Below, in pieces: positions 45,206 to 55,639 of a DNA stretch of 64,000 nt. The stretch is from NCBI GenBank assembly GCA_020002185.1, contig CM034531.1, positions 83,455,608 through 83,519,607 of the forward strand, in the 5' to 3' direction. The number at the start of each line of letters is the position of its first letter. Within the stretch, counting starts at the first letter, position 1. The stretch comes from Paraescarpia echinospica (taxonomy: Eukaryota > Annelida > Polychaeta > Sabellida > Siboglinidae). The position numbers and the translations under genes were made by a program. The notes beneath the pieces were generated by a model that ran no database searches, was not told the DNA's origin, and was given only the letters and a program-made list of their open reading frames with translations.

Positions 45206-46351
45206 ATCGTCACGCCGCCTAGTTCGTCAGGGGCAATATGCACCCTATATACAGTAAAGGGGCCACGTCCTGACCCGATCACGACATCGCTGAAGGTCGA
45301 TGGAAAACTGCTACCGATGGAGGTAGACACTGGCGCCACGCTGTCAATCATTAGCAAAGAGACATGGCGTCGACAGTGGTCACCTACACGACCTCGTTTA
45401 GAAGGTACACAGGACACTTTTCGCACATACACTGGACTGTGTGTCAAGATTAGTGGCATTGCCGACGTGACAGTGGAGGGGAACAATGGTGAACGACACA
45501 TTCTCCCACTCATGGTAGTCCCGGGCAATGGGCCAAGCTTACTGGGCAGGAACTGGCTGAGTGTGCTTCGGCTAGACTGGAGTACCATTCATCACATGGA
45601 CACATCGTCCGCAACAGACGAGCAACATCCACAACTTCAGGCTCTACTTCAGAAGTATGAGGCCGCTTTCAAAGATTCGCATCAAACCGTCAAAATAGAC
45701 GCAGCGAAGATCTACGTGGAGGAAGACGCCACACCCAAGTACTTCAAAGCACGACCACTACCGTACGTAATGCGCGACATGGTCGATACAGAACTAGACC
45801 GGCTACTGGCTGATGATGTCATAGAGCCAGTACAGTACTCAGACTGGGCAGCCCCAGTGGTGCCGGTTATGAAAGCGGACAAGACGGTCCGGCTATGCGG
45901 TGATTACAAGCTCACCGTGAATCAAGTCGCGAAGTTGGACAGATATCCAATTCCGAAGATAGAAGATCTGTACGCGCAACTGGGAAATGGTACTTCATAC
46001 ACTAGACTCGACATACGCCACGCGTACGAACATATCGAGTTGCATCCGGACAGCCGAAAGTACGTTACCATCAACACACCGAGGGGGCTATTCACATATA
46101 AACGCCTGCCTTATGGAGTGTCCTCGGCACCAGGAATCTATCAGAGAGTGGTGGACTCATTACTGAAGGGCATCAAAAACACAATGGTTTATCTTGACAA
46201 TATACTGGTGACGGGCAAGGACGATGAGGAACACTTGCAGGCGCTCGACCAAGTCATGGGACGCCTGGTGGACGCGGGTTTCTGTCTGAAAAAGACGAAG
46301 TGCCTGTTCATGAACAAAGAGGTAGAATACAGGCTTCTTCTCATACTTTGA
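45206..46351 (+). pseudogene. Gypsy-2 protease and RT (3' truncated)
   Basis: In the frame of gag after its stop: an aspartic protease (MEVDTGATLSIIS, LLGRNWL), then RT with KYFKARPLPYVMRD, SDWAAPVVPVMK, RLCGDYKLTVN, TRLDIRHAYEHI, LPYGVSSAPGIYQRV and YLDNILVTG. In YLDNILVTG the usual YLDDILV aspartate is N, a change at a catalytic aspartate. The frame leaves known sequence after MNKEVEY at a foldback junction (46333-46366). Confidence 0.85.
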
Positions 46352-46366
46352 TGAGAAGAAGCCTGT
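46333..46366. repeat. Perfect hairpin at the RT/RNase H deletion junction
   Basis: AGGCTTCTTCTCAT, a 6-base loop ACTTTG, then ATGAGAAGAAGCCT form a 14-bp perfect inverted repeat. The right arm belongs to RNase H coding sequence. The left arm is an inverted copy of it joined to truncated RT, as expected from a foldback template switch. Confidence 0.85.
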
Positions 46367-46739
46367 TCCACAGATGTTATCGCCGCGCATGCAGCGCTGG
46401 GCGTTAATGTTGGCAGCCTATCAGTATCAGATCGTCCACAAGCCGGGCCTGAGTATACCGCAGGCCGACGCACTCAGCCGCCTCCCGGTAGGTGGCGCAC
46501 CGACTCACGTACCGGTGCCAGGAGACACCATACTGACCATGCAGTATATGGACATGTCGCCAGTCACAGTCGCCGACATTCGACGCGAGACGGCACGTGA
46601 TCCGATACTCTCGCAAGTATTCATCAGAACTAGAGACGGTTTCCCACAACAGGAAGTCAACGACCTGCTTAAGCCCTACACTCAACGGAGAGACGAGTTC
46701 AGTATCAACGACGGGTGCCTCATGTTATTATCCCCAGTC

Positions 46740-47866
46740 ATTATCGTAACGCACTGCTGGGCGAGCTGCACAACGCACACTCAGGCATTGTGCGAATGAA
46801 AGCCGTGGGCCGCAGCTTCATGTGGTGACCTGGCATTGACAGTGACATTGAGAGTGCCGTTAACTCGTGCGATGTCTGCAGACGCAGTCGTCACAAACCT
46901 GCGGAAGCTCCTCTACAACTATGGTCATTACCCGATCGACCATGGTCCCGAAATCACATTGATTTTGCGGGTCCGTTTATGAACAAAATGATCCTGGTGG
47001 TCGTTGACGCACATTCCAAGTGGATCGAGGCATACACTACGTCAGGGTCCACGTCCGCCAACACCATAAGCAAGTTGAGGTGGATATTCAGTTCACATGG
47101 CATACCGGACGTAATCGTGAGCGACAATGCGACAGGCTTCGTCAGCGAAGAGTTCGAGAGTTTCTGTCGACACAACGGCATCAAACATCTGACGAGTGCG
47201 CCTCACCATCCAGCATCAAACGGTCTCGCCGAGAGAGCCGTAGGCATCCTTAAAGGATGGGTACAACGATTACAGTGTAATATAGATACGAGAATCGCAC
47301 ACTTCTTGTTCGACTACCGAATCACCCCCCACACCACAACCGGTATATCGCCAGCAGAACTTCTGGTTGGGCGAAAGCTGAAGACACGGTTGTGTAGAAT
47401 AACACCAGATGTGACTAGCAAGGCTGTCGCTAAACAGACTATACAGAAAGAGCTGTACGACCGGCGTACTCGGGTTCGAGGTTATCAACCTGGCGACCTG
47501 GTGTACGTCCTAACGTATCGCGGAAATGCCACCTGTTGGGCTCCGGGTACGGTTACGAGACAGACGGGTCCAGTGTCCTATACGGTGCGACTCGAAGAAG
47601 GCAACATTGTCCGGCGTCACGTAGACCAGCTACAAGGAAGGATTTCGAGTCATCAGTTGATCGGCCGTGAGACACCTGCGTCACAAATGGAGGAGACACA
47701 CCCGCCTGATGTGATCGACATGGCAACGCAGCCACCGGGACAGCCGTGCTTGCCGCCTACACCGCCAAAGCCAGCCCAGACGACTGAGGTCGCGTCTCCA
47801 GAGACGGCGACGGAACTACGACGGTCATCGAGAATCAGGCATCAGCCTAAACGCTTAGATTTGTGA
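46740..47866 (+). pseudogene. Gypsy-2 integrase and C-terminal tail
   Basis: A frameshift near 46725 and a stop at about 46827 precede the zinc domain (CDVCRRSRH). The core has DFAGPFMNKMILVVVDAHSK, VSDNATGF and HPASNGLAERAVG (the DDE residues). The tail has a GPVSYTVRLEEGNIVRRHVD segment and ends RRSSRIRHQPKRL. It is a DDE integrase that would insert Gypsy-2 cDNA; the 5-bp duplication fits. Confidence 0.85.
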
Positions 47867-48069
47867 CTTAGGTTTGAGTCATAGATCGAACATAGTATAT
47901 GCCAGTTGACTACTTAATTATTGACTTTTGCCAATTGGGCATTGCGATAATAGTTTTAAGTCGTTCATGTTCTTATCACGTTATCAATGAACTCTAATTA
48001 ATGGCATTTCTGAACATTCTGAGTTTAACAGTACACTGTATGTTCTCAGCTACTGACGTTGGGGAGGGA

Positions 48070-48183
48070 TGTTGCATACGTAACTAGCACGCTCTCATAC
48101 TTATGAGCCGACCCCCGGATATTGATCAGCTACGGGGTACACATTGAGTTTGCACGGAGTTCAATAAAGCTACATACACCACA
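48070..48183 (+). repeat. 3' LTR of Gypsy-2
   Basis: 114 bp, TGTTGCATACG to CATACACCACA, then GTTGT at 48184-48188 (target duplication). It is preceded by a polypurine tract at 48061-48069. Confidence 0.95.
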
Positions 48184-48364
48184 GTTGTATTGTCACCAGC
48201 TAGTCTGATATTAATTGCAATACAACAAACTCCCCCCTTTTGTTTCAAGTTTTAACTTTTTTAGTTTGGTTTCAACTGAACTGTTCAAAGGGCTGCACTG
48301 CACAATGGTTTGTAAGTTGGACTCTGTGCTGTGAGGATGTAATGTTTGTAAAAAGTAAGCTCTT

Positions 48365-48695
48365 AGTCTTATATAATAGCGCAGTATCCAGTCCTTAGGA
48401 CTGCTCAGAGCGCTTTACACGTTACTTCCTAGCAGACTTGTTCAATCGAGCACCATCTCAACTTCAATGGAAGCTTTCAGCCATGCCGCAACTAATGCAC
48501 AAAGAATATTCGTACACAAATATCCACCACTGTCTATAGCCAGGTACTCATTCATACAGCTGAGTGAGCTGGAGCAACGTAGAGTGAACGAACTTGCCCA
48601 AGGTTCAGTACAGCAGGATTGAATTCGAACCCGGGTTCTCTTGATTGAGAGTCCAACGTTCTAGGCACTGAGCCACTGAGTCACTGCGCTCTATT
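48365..48695 (-). mobile_element. tRNA-derived SINE (right copy)
   Basis: Inverted counterpart of the SINE at 31898-32220, with the same boundaries, B-box and 3' tail. It was therefore already present in the YqaJ intron before that segment was duplicated. Confidence 0.75.
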
Positions 48696-48784
48696 GTAAA
48701 CATATGCATGGTTTCAATGGAGCACATTATGTAAATGCAGATGTATGTATGTATGTTGAATTGAAAAGCATGGAAATAACTAAC

Positions 48785-48898
48785 CATTTCATCTTTCAAG
48801 TACTGATCTTGTGGAGTTAACATCAAGTCGTGGTTGTTGGCAAGGACATGTGGATTGGCAGGAGGGAACAGCTGCATCACTGGCATTGGTTGACATTC
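48785..48898 (-). pseudogene. Linker exon of the YqaJ gene (right copy)
   Basis: Minus-strand exon with a GTTCAG acceptor, 38 codons (MQLFPPANPHVLANNHD, LTPQDQYLKDEM) and a GTTAGT donor. It parallels 31691-31807, one codon shorter. A second linker segment (YDPRTEQLQNND) lies upstream at about 49216-49170. Confidence 0.65.
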
Positions 48899-49282
48899 CT
48901 GAACTATGTATATGTAGAGATATATGGTTGCATTAAAATGATGTTCATTGTATTATTTGCTTTATACATAAAGCCAGAGACTGCACTAATGCCCATGCTT
49001 TGACAAATAACTATTTTTCAATTGGTCTGTAAACGGAATATAAGATTTGTTTCGCCAAGTCCTCCAGTAGAAAAACATGCAGTACATTCCAGTTATCACA
49101 TCGTAAAATGACCAAGGAGAGGGTATGATGAACTTTAAACATCTCATTACAAATAGAATGAACCTGTCTGGAGTAGAGTCGTTGTTCTGCAGTTGCTCTG
49201 TTCGAGGATCATACAAAGGTCCGCATTGTCCTTTCCACGAATTGCATGTAATCTGCTGGACTTGATAGGAGTTCCTTTAAAA

Positions 49283-49406
49283 GGGAGTATAACATTATTT
49301 AATGTTCTTCCCTTGTTGTGCTCATTATGTTATTATATAGGATTTGTCTTAATTTGATTTGTATTGTAATGAGCTATAATAAATTTGATTTGATTTGAAA
49401 AAAAAG
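49283..49406 (+). mobile_element. Short retroelement tail insertion private to the right copy
   Basis: About 124 bases interrupt sequence that is continuous in the middle copy (near 31312). The insert ends GATTTGATTTG and a run of A, a retroposon-like 3' end. A short AAAA overlap could be part of the target duplication. No coding sequence. Confidence 0.6.
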
Positions 49407-49469
49407 GTATAGCATGATGGAACGTTTGGAGGACCTGCAGGTCAAGTCAAAGTGTACATTCTCATATTT

Positions 49470-51720
49470 AGGCTCAGTTTCATAAATTAAACTTTGTTTA
49501 TTTGCAGGAACATTGGAAATAGCTGAGCTGATGGAAAGAGGAAATTGAAGAGCTCAAATTAACACTGCCATTAATTGGAAAATGGGTCACCTGACATAAG
49601 ATGGTGTCGGACTTTGTTCTGCCCCATTCTGTTCCGGGTTGTACCTCACTTATAGTTTCAAATGGATGTGTGCATCTGGTAGCTTTGTGTATCAAAATGC
49701 ATAGCAGTGCTATTAATAGGACAATATGTTAACTGACACAGTAGTGAAGAAGATGTCTGACTTTGTTCTGCCACATTAATTCCGTGTGGCTTCTGCTGGG
49801 AATATGTACATCACTACGTTTCAAATGGATTTGTGCAATCGATCGATTTGTGCATCCAAATGCACATAATTCCGTGATTATGTTGAAAAGTAGGAGTACA
49901 TAATGAACTGATTGCTTTCTTATGCTCATCATGTTTGGATTGTGCTCTACAGCATATTCTTCAAAATTTGTTGAGATAAGTTTGTGTTAAGTGAATTATA
50001 CTGGGAGTAGTGTATAAAAATGTGTCGACAAAGTTGCTTTTACAATAATTTTGAAAATTCATAAAATATAAATGTTCCATAACATTCGAAATGTCTTAGG
50101 GATCTTCTTGAGCTAAACCCACCAATGATGGCTGAAAACAGTGTTTTAGAATATTTGTTACTTTATACAATGGCCATTTTATTTTATTTCTAAATGATGA
50201 ACAGAACAAATAATTATTGCACTCCCAGTACAAAATAAAATACGTTTTTACACTGATGCAGTAGATTTTAATATGTTGTCGACAAAAATGTTATGGTTTT
50301 TATAGATCTACTTTTTTCAAACTAAAACAATTGAAAGTAAACCTTACGTAGAAAGGAAAGTACATTACCACCTATCTTATTTTAATACCGTAAGTTACAT
50401 CAGTGATGTATAATGTATTTATACTGCTTATGGAAATAGCAGCTGGATTTATGGTGCAAATAAAATAGTTTCATTATTGCATGTTTCTCGGCTTCAGTAA
50501 GTTTCTGTTATCTAAACGTTTCATTAAAACTTCACTTCAAAATGTATAGCCAGATGTACCTAGCGAAAAATGAACATGATAGTACCATAGTTTTTATATT
50601 CCAACAAAAACAATGCCAATCATTCAATATGACATCGGCGTCGCCATCGGTGGCTTCGTACATGGAAAGGTAGTGTTTTTTCTTTTAAATCAATCCGTCT
50701 GTCATGAACTGTTGCTATGTTCATTCTCCGTTTATTCCATATATTTCCCTTCTTTATTTTACTGAATCTGTGACATAAACAGCAGCTGGTCCACGTTTCA
50801 TTTTGAGAATTTTATCGGTCAAGACTCATTCGCATGGCGGTGGCTAATCCATATACACATATGTTGATGACGTATTTCTTGCATCTATTAACTCGGCGTA
50901 GCTAATCGACGTCTGACGGACATTCCCGAATATTCATGAGCATACCTTATACGGATTGTGAAGTTAGGCCCAAAGTAGAAACTCCGCGTATGCAGAGTTA
51001 TTTTTTCGATATATTGTCAGGATCATTAGTGATTTATAAAACATAATTCTAATGAAATAAAGGCATAGAAATACATGAAATAATCATATTAACAGGATTA
51101 CCTAATAATTGCGTACATTACAAAAATATTAAAATTCTCAAAGAATCCCTTTAATGTCGGTCCCGTCTCAATTTGGGACGTAAAAGAACCACAGAGGACG
51201 ACAAGCACCCTGGTAGTGACCACCCTCAGTGCCAGCATATAAAATTCGGTTTGGCGATAATGTTCTGAAAAAGGTTGACTAGTTGAATAAGCCCTCATAA
51301 GACTATTACATTGTAACCACAATAATACAGACTAGTCAGTTAATAGAACATTGCTGAGTGCTGGAATTTAAACAACTCGAAGTACAAAATATGAAAACAA
51401 ATACTAAGATACAAATTTTATAATAACAATTTACATAATGTCAACAAAATACAAAACAAATCACTGTGGGATAGGAGACTCCACATTATTATTAATTATC
51501 TTTTAAAAAAAGTTTAATAATATTCACTTAAAAACAGCCTCCCCCATGCATGACATAGACGCTCACGCTTCATAGACGAGACTGGCTGCACTGACCGTTT
51601 TATATACATAATAGATGGATGTATACGTTGCTTTAACTGAATTGTACACGTTATAGTACGAATATATATTATTATTATTGACAATTTACGAAACATCATG
51701 AATTATCGCTCACACACAGT
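49470..51720. other. Intron-like sequence upstream of the right YqaJ exons
   Basis: Homology to the middle copy stops near 49460. AT-rich, with two loosely similar stretches at 49600-49650 and 49750-49800 (GTCTGACTTTGTTCTGCC). A possible small minus-strand exon near 50620-50670 (MYEATDGDADVILND) is not supported strongly enough to call. Nothing else is recognised. Confidence 0.4.
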
Positions 51721-51730
51721 ACCAACCTAC

Positions 51731-51828
51731 CTGGCAATCAATTCGCGTTTTCTGCCAGACTGCTTGGCACTTCGTTTCTTCAGTTCACCTTTGAGTTCTT
51801 TTAAACTCCAACTTTGATAAGACAGCTC
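51731..51828 (-). CDS. SAP-domain exon, probably N-terminus of the right YqaJ gene
   Basis: Minus-strand frame YELSYQSWSLKELKGELKKR, then SAKQSGRKRELIAR, and a CAG|GTAGGT donor at 51731. This matches the SAP DNA-binding motif (S-x-x-E-L-K-x-E-L-K-x-R-x(4)-G-x-K-x-x-L-I). Transposon YqaJ proteins usually begin with a SAP domain, and this exon lies on the right strand upstream of the other YqaJ exons. The start is unclear because a LINE insertion begins near 51830. Membership of the ISL2EU gene is inference. Confidence 0.6.
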
Positions 51829-51835
51829 ATAACGT

Positions 51836-52462
51836 GGGTGAAAAATGCTCGATATACGTATTCTATACACTGCGTCGTGACGTTGGTGATTGAACAGGTA
51901 TGCCCATACAAACCAACAAGAGCACTGCGCTCTGCTAACAATAACATGTTAACGGTCCTGCGGACTCATGTCAAAGCTGGGGACAGTTCATTTGCGGTCG
52001 CCGCGGCGGCTTTGTAGAACGCTTTGCCTAATGATATTAAAACGTCTGATTGTCTCTCTACTTTCAAGGCACGCTTAAAGACTTCGACTTCGACTCTCGT
52101 TCTTGTCCAATGTGGCATAGTTTAGTCTGTGCATTTATTGGTTTTATATCTCTTATGTATTAATTAACCTATTTATATATATATTTTATACCTACATGTA
52201 CATTAGTTCAGTTAAATGAATTTGCAATGTTTTATTTCTACATAGAACTGAAGTTATGATCATTATTTTATTATATTTATTTAATTTCTGTATTTATTTG
52301 TATTTTACTAATATTAATTTTATGAGAACTGTTTTTTTTAATAGAAAATGCTTGTTTATTTAGCCATCATTATTACCTCTATCTGGGTTCTACATGTTGT
52401 AAAGCGCCACGAACAGTTTATAATTGGATCTGGCGCTATATTAAATAAAATATATTATTATT
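51836..52462 (+). mobile_element. L2-type LINE 3' end
   Basis: The C-terminal frame has KAGDSSFAVAAAALzNALPN (z marks a stop) followed by FKARLKT, the standard L2-type LINE ending. The 3' UTR ends with GTAAAGCGCCACGAACAGTT, a hairpin partner GGATCTGGCGCTATATTAAA and a TATTATTATTAT tail. It is 5'-truncated and abuts the SAP exon. Confidence 0.8.
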
Positions 52463-53410
52463 ATAACATCACCTACAATCTGCGGGATGGCACAATTTCA
52501 AAAATGCATGTATCTTTTGATGGTGACTGTAATGTCCTATTGTGATATTGTAATTGTTATCTTTATTTGTATTTGTTATACCGTTCTAACCCGGGAAGGG
52601 TCCCGCGACTGGGAGTCGAGTGATAGGGATGGAGGTGAGAGATCACGAATAAAAACCAGTTTGGTACACTGTAATAGTTATGTCTTCAGTGCAATCTGTT
52701 GTAGCCTTGCGTTGTATAAGACATTACAATTCATTACAATGGCGACGAATGGATGGGATCTATAGACACTCGAATGAGTTGATGTTGTTGCGCTGATGAA
52801 TAAAGAAAAGATGTAGATTATCTCCGGTGGGTTGCAATCGATATAATTATTCTGAAAACGAGCCGAAGGTGAAGTTCAGCGAAACCTCGTCAGCTTGTAA
52901 GCCCATTGGCATTCATTGTTTTGAATAAAATTGGATGTATGTGGAAACCTAAGATAACTTCTTGTTTATATTACCTCAGAATATCGCACAATAACTCATC
53001 CTGACGTTCGTTTCGACCCAAAAGCTATCCTTGTAAACATGAATGCATGTAAGGGGTCAGCAAGGGGTCAGCCTAATGCGTAACAGTTACCAATACATGA
53101 TGACCGAGAGTGGCGCAGACCAACGCTAACGAAGACGTCGTGATGACGTCGAAAGCTCCGTTCAGAGCAACATAGGACTCGGAAAGGTAACTTGCCATAC
53201 TTTCAAAACAAGGCACTACTTGTAAATGTAGTAATCACGATTGATGAAAGTCAGTAATCATGATTGTTTCATCGTGTTGATGTGTGGTTTCCACTTTACC
53301 ACTAGCACTCTGTTGAGGTGTAGTTTCCACTTGACCACTGGTTTTTAGTTGTGGTGATGTTTTTCTTTCCCAGGCCTAGTTACCATGCTGACAGAGTCTG
53401 TCAATAAGTA
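52463..53410. other. Stretch without a recognised gene
   Basis: AT-rich sequence, with a short direct duplication AAGGGGTCAGC near 53050-53070. I see nothing to annotate. Confidence 0.4.
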
Positions 53411-53530
53411 AAAGGTAAGTTCTTATATAGCGCAGTATCCAGTCCTAGGACTGCTCAAAGCGCTTCACACTTTACTCACTGGTAGACCTGTTCAGTCGAA
53501 CATCTCGACTTCTCTGGGAAGCATCCAGTA
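53411..53530 (-). mobile_element. 5'-truncated SINE, third copy
   Basis: GCGCAGTATCCAGTCCTAGG and the following GCTCAAAGCGCTT match the 3' tail and part of the body of the SINE at 48365-48695. The tRNA-like head is missing. Confidence 0.7.
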
Positions 53531-54890
53531 CTGTGGTATCATCTGAAGACTCTTTCATCATTGCCTTTAAATGATTATAATATGAAGGTAAAGATTATAT
53601 TTTATTTGTTGCTAGCATGCTATGCAATCAATTACACAGTCATTTCTGGAATGCCACAAAAGTCTGTTTCTTTCTGTTTTCCTTTTTTTTTTATAAAATA
53701 GTATAAGTTATTTAGTATATCCAATGTCTGTACAATATATCATTGTCTAGCCATAGTTATTGATAACCCGTCAGTATACACGGTTTGGGGCAATAGGCGT
53801 CTTTTATGAGATGTGAACTTTGGTGGTTTATATTCATAAATAGTTCACTCAAATCAACTTTCCCAAAAGTTTGTTTGCACAATTTTGTGGGACTATGTAT
53901 TATATATTTAGCGCAACGATATCTTGTGAATCACGTTCCTTATTTTGCTAGGAAAAAAACAGCATAAAACATTAGTTAAATAGACTTGTGTCGAATCCGC
54001 ATCCACCTTGATTTCGCCGTTATAACTTTAGTTTTTCCTAAATTTGATACCTCTGTGAAATAGTTCCCTCATTCAACATTATCCTAGGCATATTTATATT
54101 TAACTTAAGAATATTGCGTCTTACGCCCATTTGAGGCGTAAATAGCGCCCCGATTTGTATCAACATATGCTGTTATATTATCGTTCATTTTATGCGCGCT
54201 GTGCGGTAACGCACGGCCGCAGCGGCACAAACTAAAGCAAACCTGGTTGCTATTTGAGCTTAAAAATGGTCCGGATTCGATACCAGAGTGAATACGATGC
54301 ACGGATTTTATTTGAGCTTCAAAAGGGTCAGGATTCGACACAAGTGCCGACTAGTGACGTAGTGCCATCTCCCTGCACGGTTTTTATTCCAACCACCGTC
54401 ATAAACCAGAAATTCAAAATCAGCTACACCAGCATTCTGATTGGATGGTGAAATCGGAACCGTTTTCTTGTACTGTTTTCTTTATGTTTCCACCATCTGC
54501 TGTCAAATAAAACACATAATATACATCTACTGTGCTTTTGTGACACATTTCCTTAGCAACAAATTGCTACGCGCCTATACCCAGTTGTTGGAACGAATGC
54601 AATTGCTAAAAACCACTACGAGAGACGTTTGTTATTATAACAATATGAAGTGTCAAATTGTCATGTTTTAGTATTTTCCCTTCCATTTTAATGATTTTGT
54701 GTAGGCTTATTGCAAGAACAAGTAATGACATATACCACATTTTATACTTATATAGTTCCTGCTAACACCCATGAGATGAGATTGGAGGCATGTACCAACT
54801 CAAAGCATTATCTGCTACTGATTGAAGCTATTAATAATGTCGTGGTCTTGGCGCTATCTTTGGTTTGTACACACACGTGTTAATACCTTT
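53531..54890. other. Stretch without a recognised gene
   Basis: Low-GC with small unconvincing frames. Two similar words, TATTTGAGCTT-AAAA and GGATTCGA, recur at 54250-54340, but no element could be defined. Confidence 0.4.
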
Positions 54891-54904
54891 TTCATAAATG
54901 ATAC

Positions 54905-55060
54905 CAAAAAGGCAATGTTGATTGCGAAGATATATTCGATAGTTCGTAGACGTGATCAAGAAATTATGAAGGCGGTGACGGTATTGGCGGTGTTGGGCAT
55001 AAAAGATGAACTACGAAAGACTAGACTGCAGTGGTTCCGACATGTTATACGTGGTGACAG
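54905..55060 (+). pseudogene. RTE-like LINE C-terminal fragment
   Basis: Encodes LGIKDELRKTRLQWFRHVIR, the thumb/C-terminal motif (K-R-LRWFGHV-R) of RTE-like LINEs. Only about 50 codons are recognisable before the minisatellite begins. Confidence 0.5.
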
Positions 55061-55061
55061 C

Positions 55062-55285
55062 GGTTGTGGAGGAGGACGGAGTGAACAAGGCGTCGTGGTA
55101 AGGAGAGACTTGGAGGTGGCAGAGGCTGAGGAGGAGGACGCCGTGAACAGGGCGTCGTGGTGAGGAGAGACATGGAGGATGCAGAGGTGTGGAGGAGGAT
55201 GCAATGGACAGGGCATCGTGGGGAGGAGAGACATGGAGGTAACAGAGGTTGTGAGAACGCAATGGACATGGTGGTGTGGGCGGAT
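55062..55285. repeat. Purine-rich minisatellite, about 65-70-bp unit
   Basis: The unit GGAGGAGGA...CAGGGCGTCGTGG...GGAGAGACATGGAGG recurs three to four times with indels. It directly follows the LINE fragment. The reading frames over it are composition artefacts. Confidence 0.8.
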
Positions 55286-55496
55286 GAGTGGCCACGCCAC
55301 AGTGTATAAACAAACGGTCGTACGGAGAAGATCGTTTTACGTTAGTTAGTTTGAAAAGATGATAATGTCTCCACTGATCTCTTGGGATACAAGTTGCGTT
55401 ATCCGGTCTCTTAACCCCAACACAGTTTAGCACATACAAATATGCAATTTTTTATTTAATATACGGATGCTGCGAAATAATTATTTCCAGGTATAC

Positions 55497-55620
55497 CTTT
55501 CTCCTCCAGTTTGAAGAATAGCCTTTCAGAAATAATGACCATGAGCTCGATTTGGAATATCTCTTTGATGGCCTTCTCGCACTCGTCAAACGCTTTCGTC
55601 CTCAAGTCGTCAATAACGAG
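55497..55620 (-). CDS. Possible host exon, acidic helical segment
   Basis: 124-nt minus-strand segment with a CTGTAG acceptor and a GTATAC donor. It encodes LVIDDLRTKAFDECEKAIKE, then IFQIELMVIISERLFFKLEE. It is open throughout and ends in phase 1. It could be an upstream exon of the minus-strand gene at 0.3-16.5 kb, 39 kb away, or part of a separate gene. A weakly similar minus-strand segment (VIVDDFLRRFAEEDFNFF) lies near 56380-56300. Function not recognised. Confidence 0.45.
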
Positions 55621-55639
55621 CTACAGTAAAGGATATAAC

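Larger units (their letters stand above)
43922..48183 (+). mobile_element. Gypsy-2: complete LTR retrotransposon with internal deletion
   Basis: Two 114-bp LTRs (43922-44035, 48070-48183) with a 5-bp target duplication (GTTGT) enclose gag (44312-45205), protease-RT (45206-46335), a fused RNase H remnant (46336-46500), and integrase with a C-terminal tail (46740-47866). A polypurine tract (GGGGAGGGA) precedes the 3' LTR. RT and RNase H are joined by a deletion. Stops and frameshifts near 45203, 46725 and 46827 mean it cannot act alone. It sits in an intron of the right-hand YqaJ gene, and the uninterrupted site exists at about 32390-32420. Confidence 0.95.
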
